Of a stretch of 6,939 bases of DNA, positions 1 through 5,684 are shown in pieces. The stretch covers positions 1-6,939 of the forward strand of contig JAGPBG010000116.1 of NCBI GenBank assembly GCA_018063485.1. The letters run 5' to 3'. How positions within the stretch are numbered: position 1 is the stretch's first letter; each line of letters starts with the position of its first letter. The notes under the pieces were generated by a model. The model did not search any database and was not told the origin of the DNA. It worked only from the letters and a program-made list of their open reading frames with translations. The DNA comes from Cypionkella sp. (GTDB lineage Bacteria; Pseudomonadota; Alphaproteobacteria; Rhodobacterales; Rhodobacteraceae). The translations under genes were made by a program, and so were the position numbers.

Positions 1-827
1 CCGTAAATCCGCAGCCGCAGCGCATTTTCGCAGCCTGCTGCCACCTGGCTGCACCACAGCATACCGCGCGCGCCTGAGGTGTAGCGCAGCAACACATGGC
101 CGTTATCATCCACCCGCCGCCCGGCGACAAAGGCCTGAAGATCGGCGGCAAGTTCGCATAGCGTCAGGCCCGAAACGAAATTGGCAAGGTTGAACGCATG
201 GGTGCCGATGTCTCCGGTGGAGCCGCCAGCGCCCGAGCGGGCGGGATCAGTGCGCCATTCGGCCTGTTTCTGGCCGCTGGACTCGATCGGTTCGGCCAAC
301 CAGTCTTGCGGGTATTCCACCTGCACGAGCCGGATGTCGCCCAGATCGCCCGCGTCAACCATCGCCTTGGCTTGGCGGACCATCGGATAGCCGGTATAAT
401 TATGCGTCAGCGCGAAGATCACCCCTGAGGCCTCGGCCGCTTTGACCAGACGTTTGGCCTCGGGCAGGGTGGCGGTCAGCGGTTTGTCGCAGATCACATG
501 GATGCCACGGCGCAAGAATTGCAACGCCACGGGGGCGTGCATGTGGTTGGGCGTGACGATGGCCACAGCCTCGATCCCGTCTGTGCGCCTGGCCTCACGC
601 GTGGCCATTTCGGCAAAGCTGCCGTAGCTGCGCGCAACCCCCAGATCGGCGGCGGAGGCGGCTGATTTTTCGGGGTCGGCGGAAAAGCAACCCGCGACGA
701 GTTCATATTGATCATCAAGTCTGGCGGCGATGCGGTGGACGGCGCCGATGAACGCGCCGCGACCCCCGCCTACCATGCCAAGACGGATGCGGGCGGGGCG
801 GGCGACATGCGCTGCCGTGATGGACAT
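1..827 (-). CDS. Gfo/Idh/MocA family oxidoreductase (C-terminus cut off by window edge)
   Basis: Probable NAD(P)-dependent cytoplasmic dehydrogenase of a sugar, polyol or keto-sugar. The leftward frame stays open from ATG at 827 to the window edge, giving 275 complete codons; family members are usually 340-400 residues, so perhaps 100 are missing. Visible motifs are a Rossmann nucleotide-binding loop GMVGGGRGAFIG (residues 17-28), the family Lys in CDKPL (Lys115, the usual EKP motif with Asp for Glu), and STGDIGTHAF (203-212). The last supplies Asp206 and His210, so the classic Lys/Asp/His catalytic set is intact. The start is supported by AAGGAG (834-839), six bases upstream. The gene is divergent from the isomerase/dehydrogenase pair and probably belongs to the same pathway. 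The family is certain; the substrate is unknown. It is only distantly similar to the second dehydrogenase here, so the two are not a recent duplication. Confidence 0.93.
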   Translation of the reverse strand, partial: MSITAAHVARPARIRLGMVGGGRGAFIGAVHRIAARLDDQYELVAGCFSADPEKSAASAADLGVARSYGSFAEMATREARRTDGIEAVAIVTPNHMHAPVALQFLRRGIHVICDKPLTATLPEAKRLVKAAEASGVIFALTHNYTGYPMVRQAKAMVDAGDLGDIRLVQVEYPQDWLAEPIESSGQKQAEWRTDPARSGAGGSTGDIGTHAFNLANFVSGLTLCELAADLQAFVAGRRVDDNGHVLLRYTSGARGMLWCSQVAAGCENALRLRIY

Positions 828-853
828 CTGGATCTCCTTGCGGTTCGATGCAG

Positions 854-881
854 GCTAGATTGAGGGCGTTGGCCTGGTCAA
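854..881 (-). promoter_or_regulatory. Candidate promoter of the leftward dehydrogenase
   Basis: On the minus strand, TTGACC (876-881) is a five-of-six match to the -35 consensus. It is followed after 16 bases by TCTAGC (854-859), a weak -10 match. Transcription would start some 15-20 bases upstream of the AAGGAG ribosome site. The -35 box lies partly inside the inverted repeat at 879-893. The assignment rests on consensus matching only. Confidence 0.35.
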
Positions 882-893
882 GCGCGGGGCTTG
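879..893. repeat. Inverted repeat CAAGC-N5-GCTTG, possible operator
   Basis: Five-base arms CAAGC (879-883) and GCTTG (889-893) are separated by GCGGG. The repeat overlaps the candidate leftward -35 box. The same arms recur in the longer repeat at 944-967. Short arms like these can arise by chance, so a role as a binding site is inference. Confidence 0.4.
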
Positions 894-943
894 GATTGGG
901 GATAGGTCACCCAAGGAATCTGGCTCAAAAGCGGGGGGCAGAC

Positions 944-967
944 CGCAAGCAAACGGGCTTGCTTGCG
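944..967. repeat. Perfect 9-bp inverted repeat, possible operator or hairpin
   Basis: CGCAAGCAA (944-952) and TTGCTTGCG (959-967) are exact reverse complements around the six-base loop ACGGGC. No T-run follows on either strand, so it does not look like an intrinsic terminator. Its position between divergent genes and its overlap with a candidate -35 box suggest a regulator binding site. It contains the CAAGC/GCTTG arms also found at 879-893. Confidence 0.6.
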
Positions 968-986
968 CTAACATTGGCGGTATAGG
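959..986 (+). promoter_or_regulatory. Weak candidate promoter for the isomerase/dehydrogenase pair
   Basis: TTGCTT (959-964) and TATAGG (981-986) are spaced by 16 bases. Both boxes match consensus poorly. If used, the transcript would carry a leader of about 135 bases before the isomerase ATG. The -35 box coincides with the right arm of the inverted repeat, which would fit repression. Confidence 0.25.
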
Positions 987-1128
987 TGGCATGATGACGA
1001 TTTGCGGAGCATCGGTTGATCTCCTGCAATGCGCCCCATCCGAGTGGTTTTCAAAGCGTGGCGGCGCAAACGCACCAATGGCTGCTTCTGGCAACGGACC
1101 TGAAGGCGCTGTTCTGAGAGGAAAATGG

Positions 1129-1878
1129 ATGTTCAGCTATCAACTTTACTCGTCACGCAACTTTCCTCCCTTGAGTGAAGTCCTGGTGATGCTGGCCAAG
1201 GCAGGCTATCAAGGGGTTGAGGGCTATGGCGAGCTATATGCCAATTCTGCGAGTTTGCTGCATCTGGCCGAGGCGCTGCACACAAGTGGTCTGGTGATGC
1301 CTTCGGGGCATTTCGATCTGGAGCAGGTTGAGGACAGCCCGAATTGGGTGCTTACGGTCGCCAAGACGCTGGGCATGCAGACGGTCGTTGTGCCGTGGCT
1401 TGAGCCGCATCAGCGACCCAAGGATGCGCGGGGCTGGTGGGAGCTGGGCACGCTGCTGCAAGCGGCAAGTGCGCCGCTCCGGGCCGAGGGACTGAATTTC
1501 GCTTGGCACAACCATGATTTCGAATTCGTGAAAACCCCTGAAGGCGTGATCCCGCAAGAGGCATTGCTTGAGGGCGGGCCGGGCTTGAAATGGGAGATGG
1601 ATGTGGCTTGGGTAATCAAGGGTGGTGAGGATCCGCTGGCCTGGATCGCGGCGCATGGGCATCGTTTGGTAGCGGCGCATGTCAAGGATATCGCGCCTGC
1701 GGGGCAAAATCCGGACGAGGAGGGTTGGGCTGATGTGGGGCATGGCACGGTGGATTGGAAAACCATTCTGGCCGCCTTGCGGGCGGTTGGGGTGAGCAAT
1801 TTCATCATGGAGCATGACAACCCGTCGGATGATGCGCGCTTTGCGCGCCGCGCGCTGGCTTCGGTGAGGTCTTACTAA
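1129..1878 (+). CDS. Sugar phosphate isomerase/epimerase, AP endonuclease 2-like TIM barrel
   Basis: Predicted cytoplasmic, metal-dependent isomerase or epimerase acting on a sugar or keto-sugar, 249 residues, normal for a single xylose-isomerase-like TIM barrel. Visible motifs are GVEGYGE (residues 29-35, end of an early strand), SGHFD with His61, the family-typical WHNHDFEF (126-133), WEMDVAW with Glu156 and Asp158, AHVKD with His184 and Asp187, and MEHDNP with Glu228. Acidic and His residues at strand ends are the usual metal ligands of this fold. I chose ATG 1129 because the barrel begins at once (MFSYQLYSSRNFPPL) and AGAGGA lies six bases upstream. An out-of-frame ATG at 1125 gives only a 17-codon peptide, and the in-frame ATG at 991 would add 46 unlikely residues. 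The gene is followed after 10 bp by a dehydrogenase, as in IolE/IolG or YcjR/YcjS pairings. The exact substrate is unknown. Confidence 0.92.
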   Translation: MFSYQLYSSRNFPPLSEVLVMLAKAGYQGVEGYGELYANSASLLHLAEALHTSGLVMPSGHFDLEQVEDSPNWVLTVAKTLGMQTVVVPWLEPHQRPKDARGWWELGTLLQAASAPLRAEGLNFAWHNHDFEFVKTPEGVIPQEALLEGGPGLKWEMDVAWVIKGGEDPLAWIAAHGHRLVAAHVKDIAPAGQNPDEEGWADVGHGTVDWKTILAALRAVGVSNFIMEHDNPSDDARFARRALASVRSY

Positions 1879-1888
1879 GGAAATGAGC

Positions 1889-3019
1889 ATGGCAGACCTG
1901 GGTATTGGCCTCATCGGCTGTGGAAACATCTCAGCGACCTATCTGAAATTTGCGTCCCTGTTCAAGGGGTTGGACATTCGGTCGGTAGCAGATCTGAATA
2001 TGGATGCCGCACAGGCGCGCGGGGCGGAATTTGGCGTAACGGCGCAGTCGGTGGCGGATTTGCTGGCCAATGGGTCGGTGGATGTCGTGATCAATCTGAC
2101 CATCCCGGAGGCGCATTTCGCGGTATCGCGCAGCATCTTGCAGGCTGGCAAGCATGTCTATTCCGAAAAGCCGTTGGTTCTGACGCTGGAGCAGGGGGCG
2201 CAATTGCGAGATCTTGCGGCGGCCAAGCGTCTTGCGCTGTGCTGTGCGCCCGATACGTTTCTGGGTGGCAGCGCGCAGCAGGCTCGGGCTTTGATTGACG
2301 CCGGCGCCTTGGGGATGATCACGGCGGGATCGGTGGCAGTGCAAGATCATGGGCCCGAAGGCTGGCATCCCAACCCTGAGTTTTTCTATGCGCCGGGGGC
2401 CGGGCCGTTGATGGATATGGGGCCTTATTATATTGCGGGACTGATCAACCTGATTGGGCCGGTGCGGCGGCTGGGGGCGCTGACCTCATCGGCGACGCCA
2501 ACGCGGGTGATTGGGTCTGGTGCGCGCGAGGGGCAAGAGATCGCGGTGAAAACCCCCAGCAATATCCGGGCGTTATTGGAGTTTCACTCGGGCGCAACGA
2601 TGGGATTTGATGCGTCCTGGGACGTCTGGAGCCACAGGCGCAGCCATTTCGAGATCTATGGCACTGAAGGCACGCTCTATCTGCCGGACCCGAATTTCTT
2701 TGGTGGGGCGTTGCAGATGGCCGGGCGCGATGGGGTGGTGCGGGCGGTTGAGCCTTGGGCGCATCCGTTTGGGCTGCATAATGACGTGAGCGACCTTGAG
2801 CCGGTGGCCAATTATCGCACGGCGGGCTTGGCTGATATGGTGGCTGCGCTGCTGGAAGGGCGCGAGGCGCGCTGTTCGCTTGAGCGTGGGTTGCACGCGG
2901 TGGAGGTGATGACGGCCTGTCTGAGATCGGGTGGGACAGGGGAGTTTGTGACCTTGACGACAAGTTGCACACGGCCGGCGGCGCTGGACCCGGCGGCGGC
3001 GCAGGCGTTGCTGCGTTAG
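1889..3019 (+). CDS. Gfo/Idh/MocA family sugar dehydrogenase, DMGPYY subgroup
   Basis: Full-length NAD(P)-dependent oxidoreductase of 376 residues, probably oxidising or reducing a sugar or glycoside in the cytoplasm. The N-terminal Rossmann domain shows GLIGCGNIS (residues 7-15) and the family SEKPL motif (Glu93, Lys94, Pro95). The C-terminal domain carries WHPNPEFFY (from Trp159) and LMDMGPYYIAGLINLIGPV (from about 174). Asp176 is kept, but the usual catalytic His four residues later is Tyr180. This combination is familiar from a widespread uncharacterised subgroup and matches the Asp/Tyr pair of Zymomonas glucose-fructose oxidoreductase. I prefer ATG 1889 because TAAGGA (1876-1881) lies seven bases upstream; ATG 1883, in the same frame, would leave only two bases. 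It is almost certainly cotranscribed with the isomerase. No signal peptide is seen, unlike periplasmic GFOR. Confidence 0.93.
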   Translation: MADLGIGLIGCGNISATYLKFASLFKGLDIRSVADLNMDAAQARGAEFGVTAQSVADLLANGSVDVVINLTIPEAHFAVSRSILQAGKHVYSEKPLVLTLEQGAQLRDLAAAKRLALCCAPDTFLGGSAQQARALIDAGALGMITAGSVAVQDHGPEGWHPNPEFFYAPGAGPLMDMGPYYIAGLINLIGPVRRLGALTSSATPTRVIGSGAREGQEIAVKTPSNIRALLEFHSGATMGFDASWDVWSHRRSHFEIYGTEGTLYLPDPNFFGGALQMAGRDGVVRAVEPWAHPFGLHNDVSDLEPVANYRTAGLADMVAALLEGREARCSLERGLHAVEVMTACLRSGGTGEFVTLTTSCTRPAALDPAAAQALLR

Positions 3020-3047
3020 GATTTCGTGGCGGATTGGCGCGTTTTCC

Positions 3048-3063
3048 TGGTCAAAATGGTCAA
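3048..3063. repeat. Tandem TGGTCAA repeat upstream of the GntR gene
   Basis: TGGTCAA occurs at 3048-3054 and again at 3057-3063, a 9-bp period. TGGTC resembles one half of the operators bound by FadR-type GntR proteins (TGGTC-N-GACCA), but the two copies face the same way and no GACCA partner lies nearby. It could take part in autoregulation. Confidence 0.3.
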
Positions 3064-3078
3064 TTGCGGATCGCGGGC

Positions 3079-3106
3079 TTGCAACCATGGTGTGGCGCGT
3101 CATAAC
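3079..3106 (+). promoter_or_regulatory. Weak candidate promoter for the GntR regulator
   Basis: TTGCAA (3079-3084) and CATAAC (3101-3106) are 16 bases apart. They lie in the 118-bp gap between the dehydrogenase stop and the regulator ATG. No convincing terminator separates the two genes, so read-through from the upstream operon is equally possible. Confidence 0.22.
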
Positions 3107-3137
3107 AAAGGGCCGAAATGGATAAAGGTGCCGCTGA

Positions 3138-3794
3138 ATGACCGACGCCCGCAAAATTCCCACGCATGAAGTCACTTATGCGCGGTTGCGTGACATGATC
3201 CTGTTTGGCGTGCTGGAGCCGGGGCAGCCGGTGACGATTCAAGGGCTGACGGCTGGGCTTGAGTCCGGGATGACGCCGGTGCGCGAGGCGATCCGACGGC
3301 TGGCGGCCGAGGGGGCCTTGCTGCCGCAGGGCAATCGGCGGGTGGCAGTTCCGCGGTTGACGGCGGCGGATCTGGAGCAGGTGGCCTTTGCGCGCTTGAC
3401 CATTGAGCCGTATTTGGCAGAACTTGCGATGCCTGCCTTGACACCTGCCTTGATCGAGCAGCTTGAAGCGATCGATGTCGCGGTTGATGCGGCCATTCGC
3501 GACGATGACCTTCACGCCTATCTGCAAAACAACCATGCGTTTCACTTTGCCTTGTATGAGGCGGCCGGGCCGGGGGTTTTGCTGGATATGGCCCGCTCGT
3601 TATGGCTGCGTTTTGGACCAAGCCTGCGGGTGGTGTCGGGACGCAGCGGGGCGCTGACCCTGCCGGATGGGCACAAAGAGGCATTGGCCGCGATGCGCGC
3701 AGGCAATGCCAGCGCCTTGGCCGAGGCACTGCGACATGATATTGCCCAAGGCGTTGGGCTGGTGCGGTCGGCTTTGGCGCGAGGGCAGATCTAG
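3138..3794 (+). CDS. GntR family transcriptional regulator, FadR subfamily (FCD domain)
   Basis: A DNA-binding regulator of 218 residues, typical for the FadR/FCD group. A winged helix-turn-helix fills residues 10-72, with the recognition segment GMTPVREAIRRLAAEGAL (44-61). An all-helical FCD effector domain follows (about 78-212). FCD domains normally hold a metal through one Asp and three His. Here the Asp position is Asn132 in NNHAFHFALY, while His136, His179 (DGHKEAL) and His200 (LRHDI) fit the other three. These regulators usually sense small organic acids or sugar acids and repress neighbouring catabolic genes, so the adjacent dehydrogenase/isomerase genes are the likely targets. The start is supported by AAAGGTG (3124-3130), seven bases upstream. 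The effector is unknown. Confidence 0.93.
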   Translation: MTDARKIPTHEVTYARLRDMILFGVLEPGQPVTIQGLTAGLESGMTPVREAIRRLAAEGALLPQGNRRVAVPRLTAADLEQVAFARLTIEPYLAELAMPALTPALIEQLEAIDVAVDAAIRDDDLHAYLQNNHAFHFALYEAAGPGVLLDMARSLWLRFGPSLRVVSGRSGALTLPDGHKEALAAMRAGNASALAEALRHDIAQGVGLVRSALARGQI

Positions 3795-4094
3795 GTGCAG
3801 AAGTCTGGCATTGGCGCGGTCATCGCGATGGCCCTTGGGCTGTGCTGCTGTGTCACGCCGGACGACATGCGGCGCGAGAATTTCATCGGCAGCCGCAACG
3901 GCGAGAGCGAATATCGCTTTTGGGCCTATCGTGAGCGCGACATTGCCGGCCGCACGCAGCAGCTTTGCCCGAACGGCGCGCATGAGGTGACACAGCGTCA
4001 GATCAACGGTCGAGACACGATTTACAATCAGGGTGTTGCGCTTGGATTTGACAAGATCTGGGTTACGATTGCCTGCCCCAAAGATCATCCGTGA
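3795..4094 (+). CDS. Small hypothetical exported or lipid-anchored protein
   Basis: I do not recognise this 99-residue protein. It would start with GTG immediately after the regulator's TAG; GAGGG (3781-3785) lies nine bases upstream. A positive residue (Lys3) is followed by a hydrophobic stretch (5-16) ending in three cysteines (17-19), which looks like a Sec signal. Cys17-19 could be a lipobox, but -1 would be Leu or Cys instead of the usual Gly/Ala, so lipidation is doubtful. The remainder is polar, with Cys58 (QLCPNG) and Cys94 (TIACP) that could form a disulfide outside the cytoplasm. It has the composition and third-position GC of its neighbours. An internal ATG at 3828 would remove much of the signal and is less likely. 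It may be translationally coupled to the regulator, but a shared function is not implied. Confidence 0.62.
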   Translation: MQKSGIGAVIAMALGLCCCVTPDDMRRENFIGSRNGESEYRFWAYRERDIAGRTQQLCPNGAHEVTQRQINGRDTIYNQGVALGFDKIWVTIACPKDHP

Positions 4095-4117
4095 ACTGAT
4101 ACGCCGCGCGCAGCGAT

Positions 4118-4131
4118 AATTTGATCAAATT
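4118..4131. promoter_or_regulatory. Perfect 14-bp palindrome AATTTGATCAAATT, likely operator
   Basis: AATTTGATCAAATT equals its own reverse complement and is AT-rich in a GC-rich region. It ends three bases before the candidate -35 box of the aminotransferase. It lacks the four-base gap of an FNR-type TTGAT-N4-ATCAA site. The binding protein cannot be named from sequence alone. Confidence 0.6.
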
Positions 4132-4133
4132 TC

Positions 4134-4162
4134 TTGAATCCGGGAAGGTTTGATCATATCCT
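4134..4162 (+). promoter_or_regulatory. Candidate promoter of the aminotransferase
   Basis: TTGAAT (4134-4139) and TATCCT (4157-4162) are separated by the ideal 17 bases; each matches four of six consensus positions. The start point would fall near 4169, giving a leader of about 45 bases. The palindrome lies just upstream and a related site lies in the spacer. Confidence 0.42.
4149..4158. promoter_or_regulatory. Second TTTGATCA site within the promoter spacer
   Basis: TTTGATCATA repeats the left half of the upstream palindrome exactly for eight bases and keeps the TGATCA core, but its right arm is degenerate. Centre-to-centre distance to the first site is 29 bp. Paired sites flanking a -35 box fit binding of a dimeric or tetrameric regulator. 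Confidence 0.4.
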
Positions 4163-4171
4163 GTTGGCAAG

Positions 4172-4190
4172 GCTGGTCGAATTGGCCAGC
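4172..4190. repeat. Imperfect inverted repeat in the aminotransferase leader
   Basis: GCTGGTC (4172-4178) and GGCCAGC (4184-4190) pair around GAATT with one G-T mismatch. The repeat begins a few bases after the predicted transcription start. It could be an operator or a small 5' hairpin. Confidence 0.35.
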
Positions 4191-4213
4191 GATTCCCCTC
4201 TGGAGGCTTTGCC

Positions 4214-5605
4214 ATGAACAAGATCACCAATCACATGCCGACGGCAGAGCTTCAGGCGCTGGATGCCGCGCATCACATGCACCCTTTCACCTCGAACTCG
4301 GGGCTTGCCAAAAAGGGCGCGCGGATCATGACTCAGGGCAAAGGGGTCTGGCTGACCGACTCGGAAGGCCACAAGATCATTGATGGCATGGCAGGGCTGT
4401 GGTGCGTCAATATTGGTTACGGGCGGCCCGAGTTGGGCGAAGTGGCCAAGCGGCAGATGGATGAGTTGGCCTATTACAACACGTTCTTCCAGACCAGCCA
4501 TGTGCCTGCCATCGCATTGGCCGCCAAGATCGCCGAACTGGCCCCCGAGGGTATGAACCATGTGTTCTTTGCGGGCTCGGGCTCGGAAGCCAATGACACC
4601 AATATCCGTCTGGTGCGGCGTTACTGGGATATCAAGGGCCAGCCGGAAAAGCGCATCATCATTGCGCGCACAAATGGCTATCATGGCTCGACCATCGGCG
4701 GCGGGTCTTTGGGTGGCATGTCGGGGATTCACGCCCATGGCGGCAAGATTGCTGGCGTGGTGCATATCGGTGAGCCGAACTGGTGGGAGCAGGGCGGCGA
4801 GATGACGCCCGAAGAGTTCGGCGTGATGCGGGCGCAGGAATTGGAAGCGATGATCCTGAACCTTGGGGTTGAGAATGTCGCGGCCTTTATCGGCGAGCCG
4901 GTGCAAGGTGCCGGTGGCGTGATCATCCCGCCAAGCACCTATTGGCCGGAAATCCAGCGCATCGTTGACAAATACGGCATCTTGCTGATTGCCGATGAGG
5001 TGATCACCGGGTTTGGCCGCACTGGCAACTGGTTTGGCAGCCAGACCTATGGCATCCGCCCGCATATCATGACCATCGCGAAAGGGTTATCCTCGGGATA
5101 TCAGCCGATTGGTGGCTCGATCGTGTGCGATGAGGTGGCGGCAGTGATTGGCTCGGATGAGTTCAACCACGGCTATACCTATTCCGGGCATCCGGTAGCA
5201 GCGGCGGTGGCTTTGGAAAACCTGCGGATCATGCAGGAGGAAAAGATCGTCGAGCATGTGCGCGATGTGGCCTCGCCTTATATGAAGAAGAAGTTCGCCG
5301 AACTGGCCAAGCATCCTTTGGTGGGGGAGGCGGTTTTGGTGGGGCTGATGGGGTCGATTGCCTTGACGCCTGATAAGGCCACGCGGGCGAAGTTCGCATC
5401 CGAGACTGGCACGGTCGGCTATCGCTGCCGTGAGCGCTGCTTTGCCAATGATCTGATCATGCGGCATGTGGGAGATCGGATGGTCATCTCGCCGCCCTTG
5501 GTGATCACACCGGCCGAAATTGATGTGCTGATCGAGCGTGCGGTGAAGTCGCTGGACGAATGCCACGCTGGCCTCAAGGCCGACGGGTTGATGGTCGCGC
5601 GCTGA
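4214..5605 (+). CDS. Class III PLP-dependent omega-aminotransferase (diamine/taurine-pyruvate type)
   Basis: Cytoplasmic fold-type I transaminase of 463 residues, full family length, that should move an amino group from an amine or omega-amino acid to pyruvate or another keto acid. PLP-site features are visible: GSGSEAND (121-128), YHGS (156-159) whose Tyr stacks on the cofactor, Glu228 in GEPVQGAGG, Asp261 in IADEVITGFGRTG (binds the pyridine nitrogen) and the Schiff-base Lys290 in IAKGLSSGY. The ends, HMPTAELQALDAAHH near the N-terminus and MRHVGDRM followed by ISPPLVITPAEID near the C-terminus, closely match my recollection of Ruegeria omega-aminotransferases and SpuC-like putrescine-pyruvate aminotransferases. 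GGAGG (4202-4206) sits seven bases before the ATG. The gene has its own promoter region and a stem-loop after it, so it is probably monocistronic. Substrate choice among putrescine, cadaverine, taurine and beta-alanine cannot be settled from sequence alone. Confidence 0.96.
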   Translation: MNKITNHMPTAELQALDAAHHMHPFTSNSGLAKKGARIMTQGKGVWLTDSEGHKIIDGMAGLWCVNIGYGRPELGEVAKRQMDELAYYNTFFQTSHVPAIALAAKIAELAPEGMNHVFFAGSGSEANDTNIRLVRRYWDIKGQPEKRIIIARTNGYHGSTIGGGSLGGMSGIHAHGGKIAGVVHIGEPNWWEQGGEMTPEEFGVMRAQELEAMILNLGVENVAAFIGEPVQGAGGVIIPPSTYWPEIQRIVDKYGILLIADEVITGFGRTGNWFGSQTYGIRPHIMTIAKGLSSGYQPIGGSIVCDEVAAVIGSDEFNHGYTYSGHPVAAAVALENLRIMQEEKIVEHVRDVASPYMKKKFAELAKHPLVGEAVLVGLMGSIALTPDKATRAKFASETGTVGYRCRERCFANDLIMRHVGDRMVISPPLVITPAEIDVLIERAVKSLDECHAGLKADGLMVAR

Positions 5606-5625
5606 TATTTGCCAAGGGTTAGAGA

Positions 5626-5652
5626 AGGGCGTGGCCGGGTTGGCCGCGCCCT
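5626..5652 (+). terminator. GC-rich stem-loop, probable terminator of the aminotransferase
   Basis: AGGGCGTGGCC (5626-5636) pairs with GGCCGCGCCCT (5642-5652) around GGGTT, an 11-bp stem with a single G-T pair, 21 bases after the stop codon. The following bases (CGCTTGAGTTTGCC) contain only short T-runs, so termination may be partial or Rho-aided. Confidence 0.55.
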
Positions 5653-5655
5653 CGC

Positions 5656-5684
5656 TTGAGTTTGCCTGCCCTTGCCCCTACAGA
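5656..5684 (+). promoter_or_regulatory. Candidate promoter of cysK
   Basis: TTGAGT (5656-5661) and TACAGA (5679-5684) are 17 bases apart, just after the stem-loop. The predicted start near 5691 would leave a leader of about 20 bases, enough for the AGGAG ribosome site. Consensus matching is moderate at -35 and weak at -10. Confidence 0.35.

Larger units (their letters stand above)
828..1128. other. Divergent intergenic regulatory region
   Basis: This 301-bp stretch separates the leftward dehydrogenase from the rightward isomerase. It contains two inverted repeats sharing CAAGC/GCTTG arms and a candidate promoter for each direction, all listed separately. The isomerase reading frame stays open back to an ATG at 991, but that added segment does not look like the start of a TIM barrel, so I treat it as untranslated leader. 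I see no further gene here. Confidence 0.6.

Noticed and set aside
181..627. Plus-strand frames of 61-76 codons at the left end
   Set aside because: They run opposite the leftward dehydrogenase, whose minus-strand frame is continuous and carries clear Rossmann and DKP motifs.
944..967. Reading the 9-bp inverted repeat as an intrinsic terminator
   Set aside because: No T-run follows on either strand and it lies between divergent 5' ends, where no transcript is expected to terminate.
1234..1929. Long minus-strand open frame of 231 codons opposite the isomerase
   Set aside because: It lies antisense to a well-supported TIM-barrel gene, its translation is rich in Arg, His and Pro with no recognisable domain, and it arises from GC-rich third positions of the real gene.
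2573..3175. Minus-strand frame of 200 codons opposite the second dehydrogenase
   Set aside because: Antisense to conserved Gfo/Idh/MocA sequence, Arg/His-rich, no ribosome site or motif; a shadow frame.
4118..4131. FNR/FnrL-type anaerobic site
   Set aside because: The consensus TTGAT-N4-ATCAA needs a four-base gap; here TTGATCAA is continuous.
4150..4383. Short plus-strand frame of 77 codons overlapping the aminotransferase start
   Set aside because: It is out of frame with the strongly supported aminotransferase and would cover its promoter and ribosome site.
4154..5065. Minus-strand frame of 303 codons opposite the aminotransferase
   Set aside because: Despite its length it mirrors a gene with complete PLP-enzyme motifs on the plus strand, and its translation shows no family signature.
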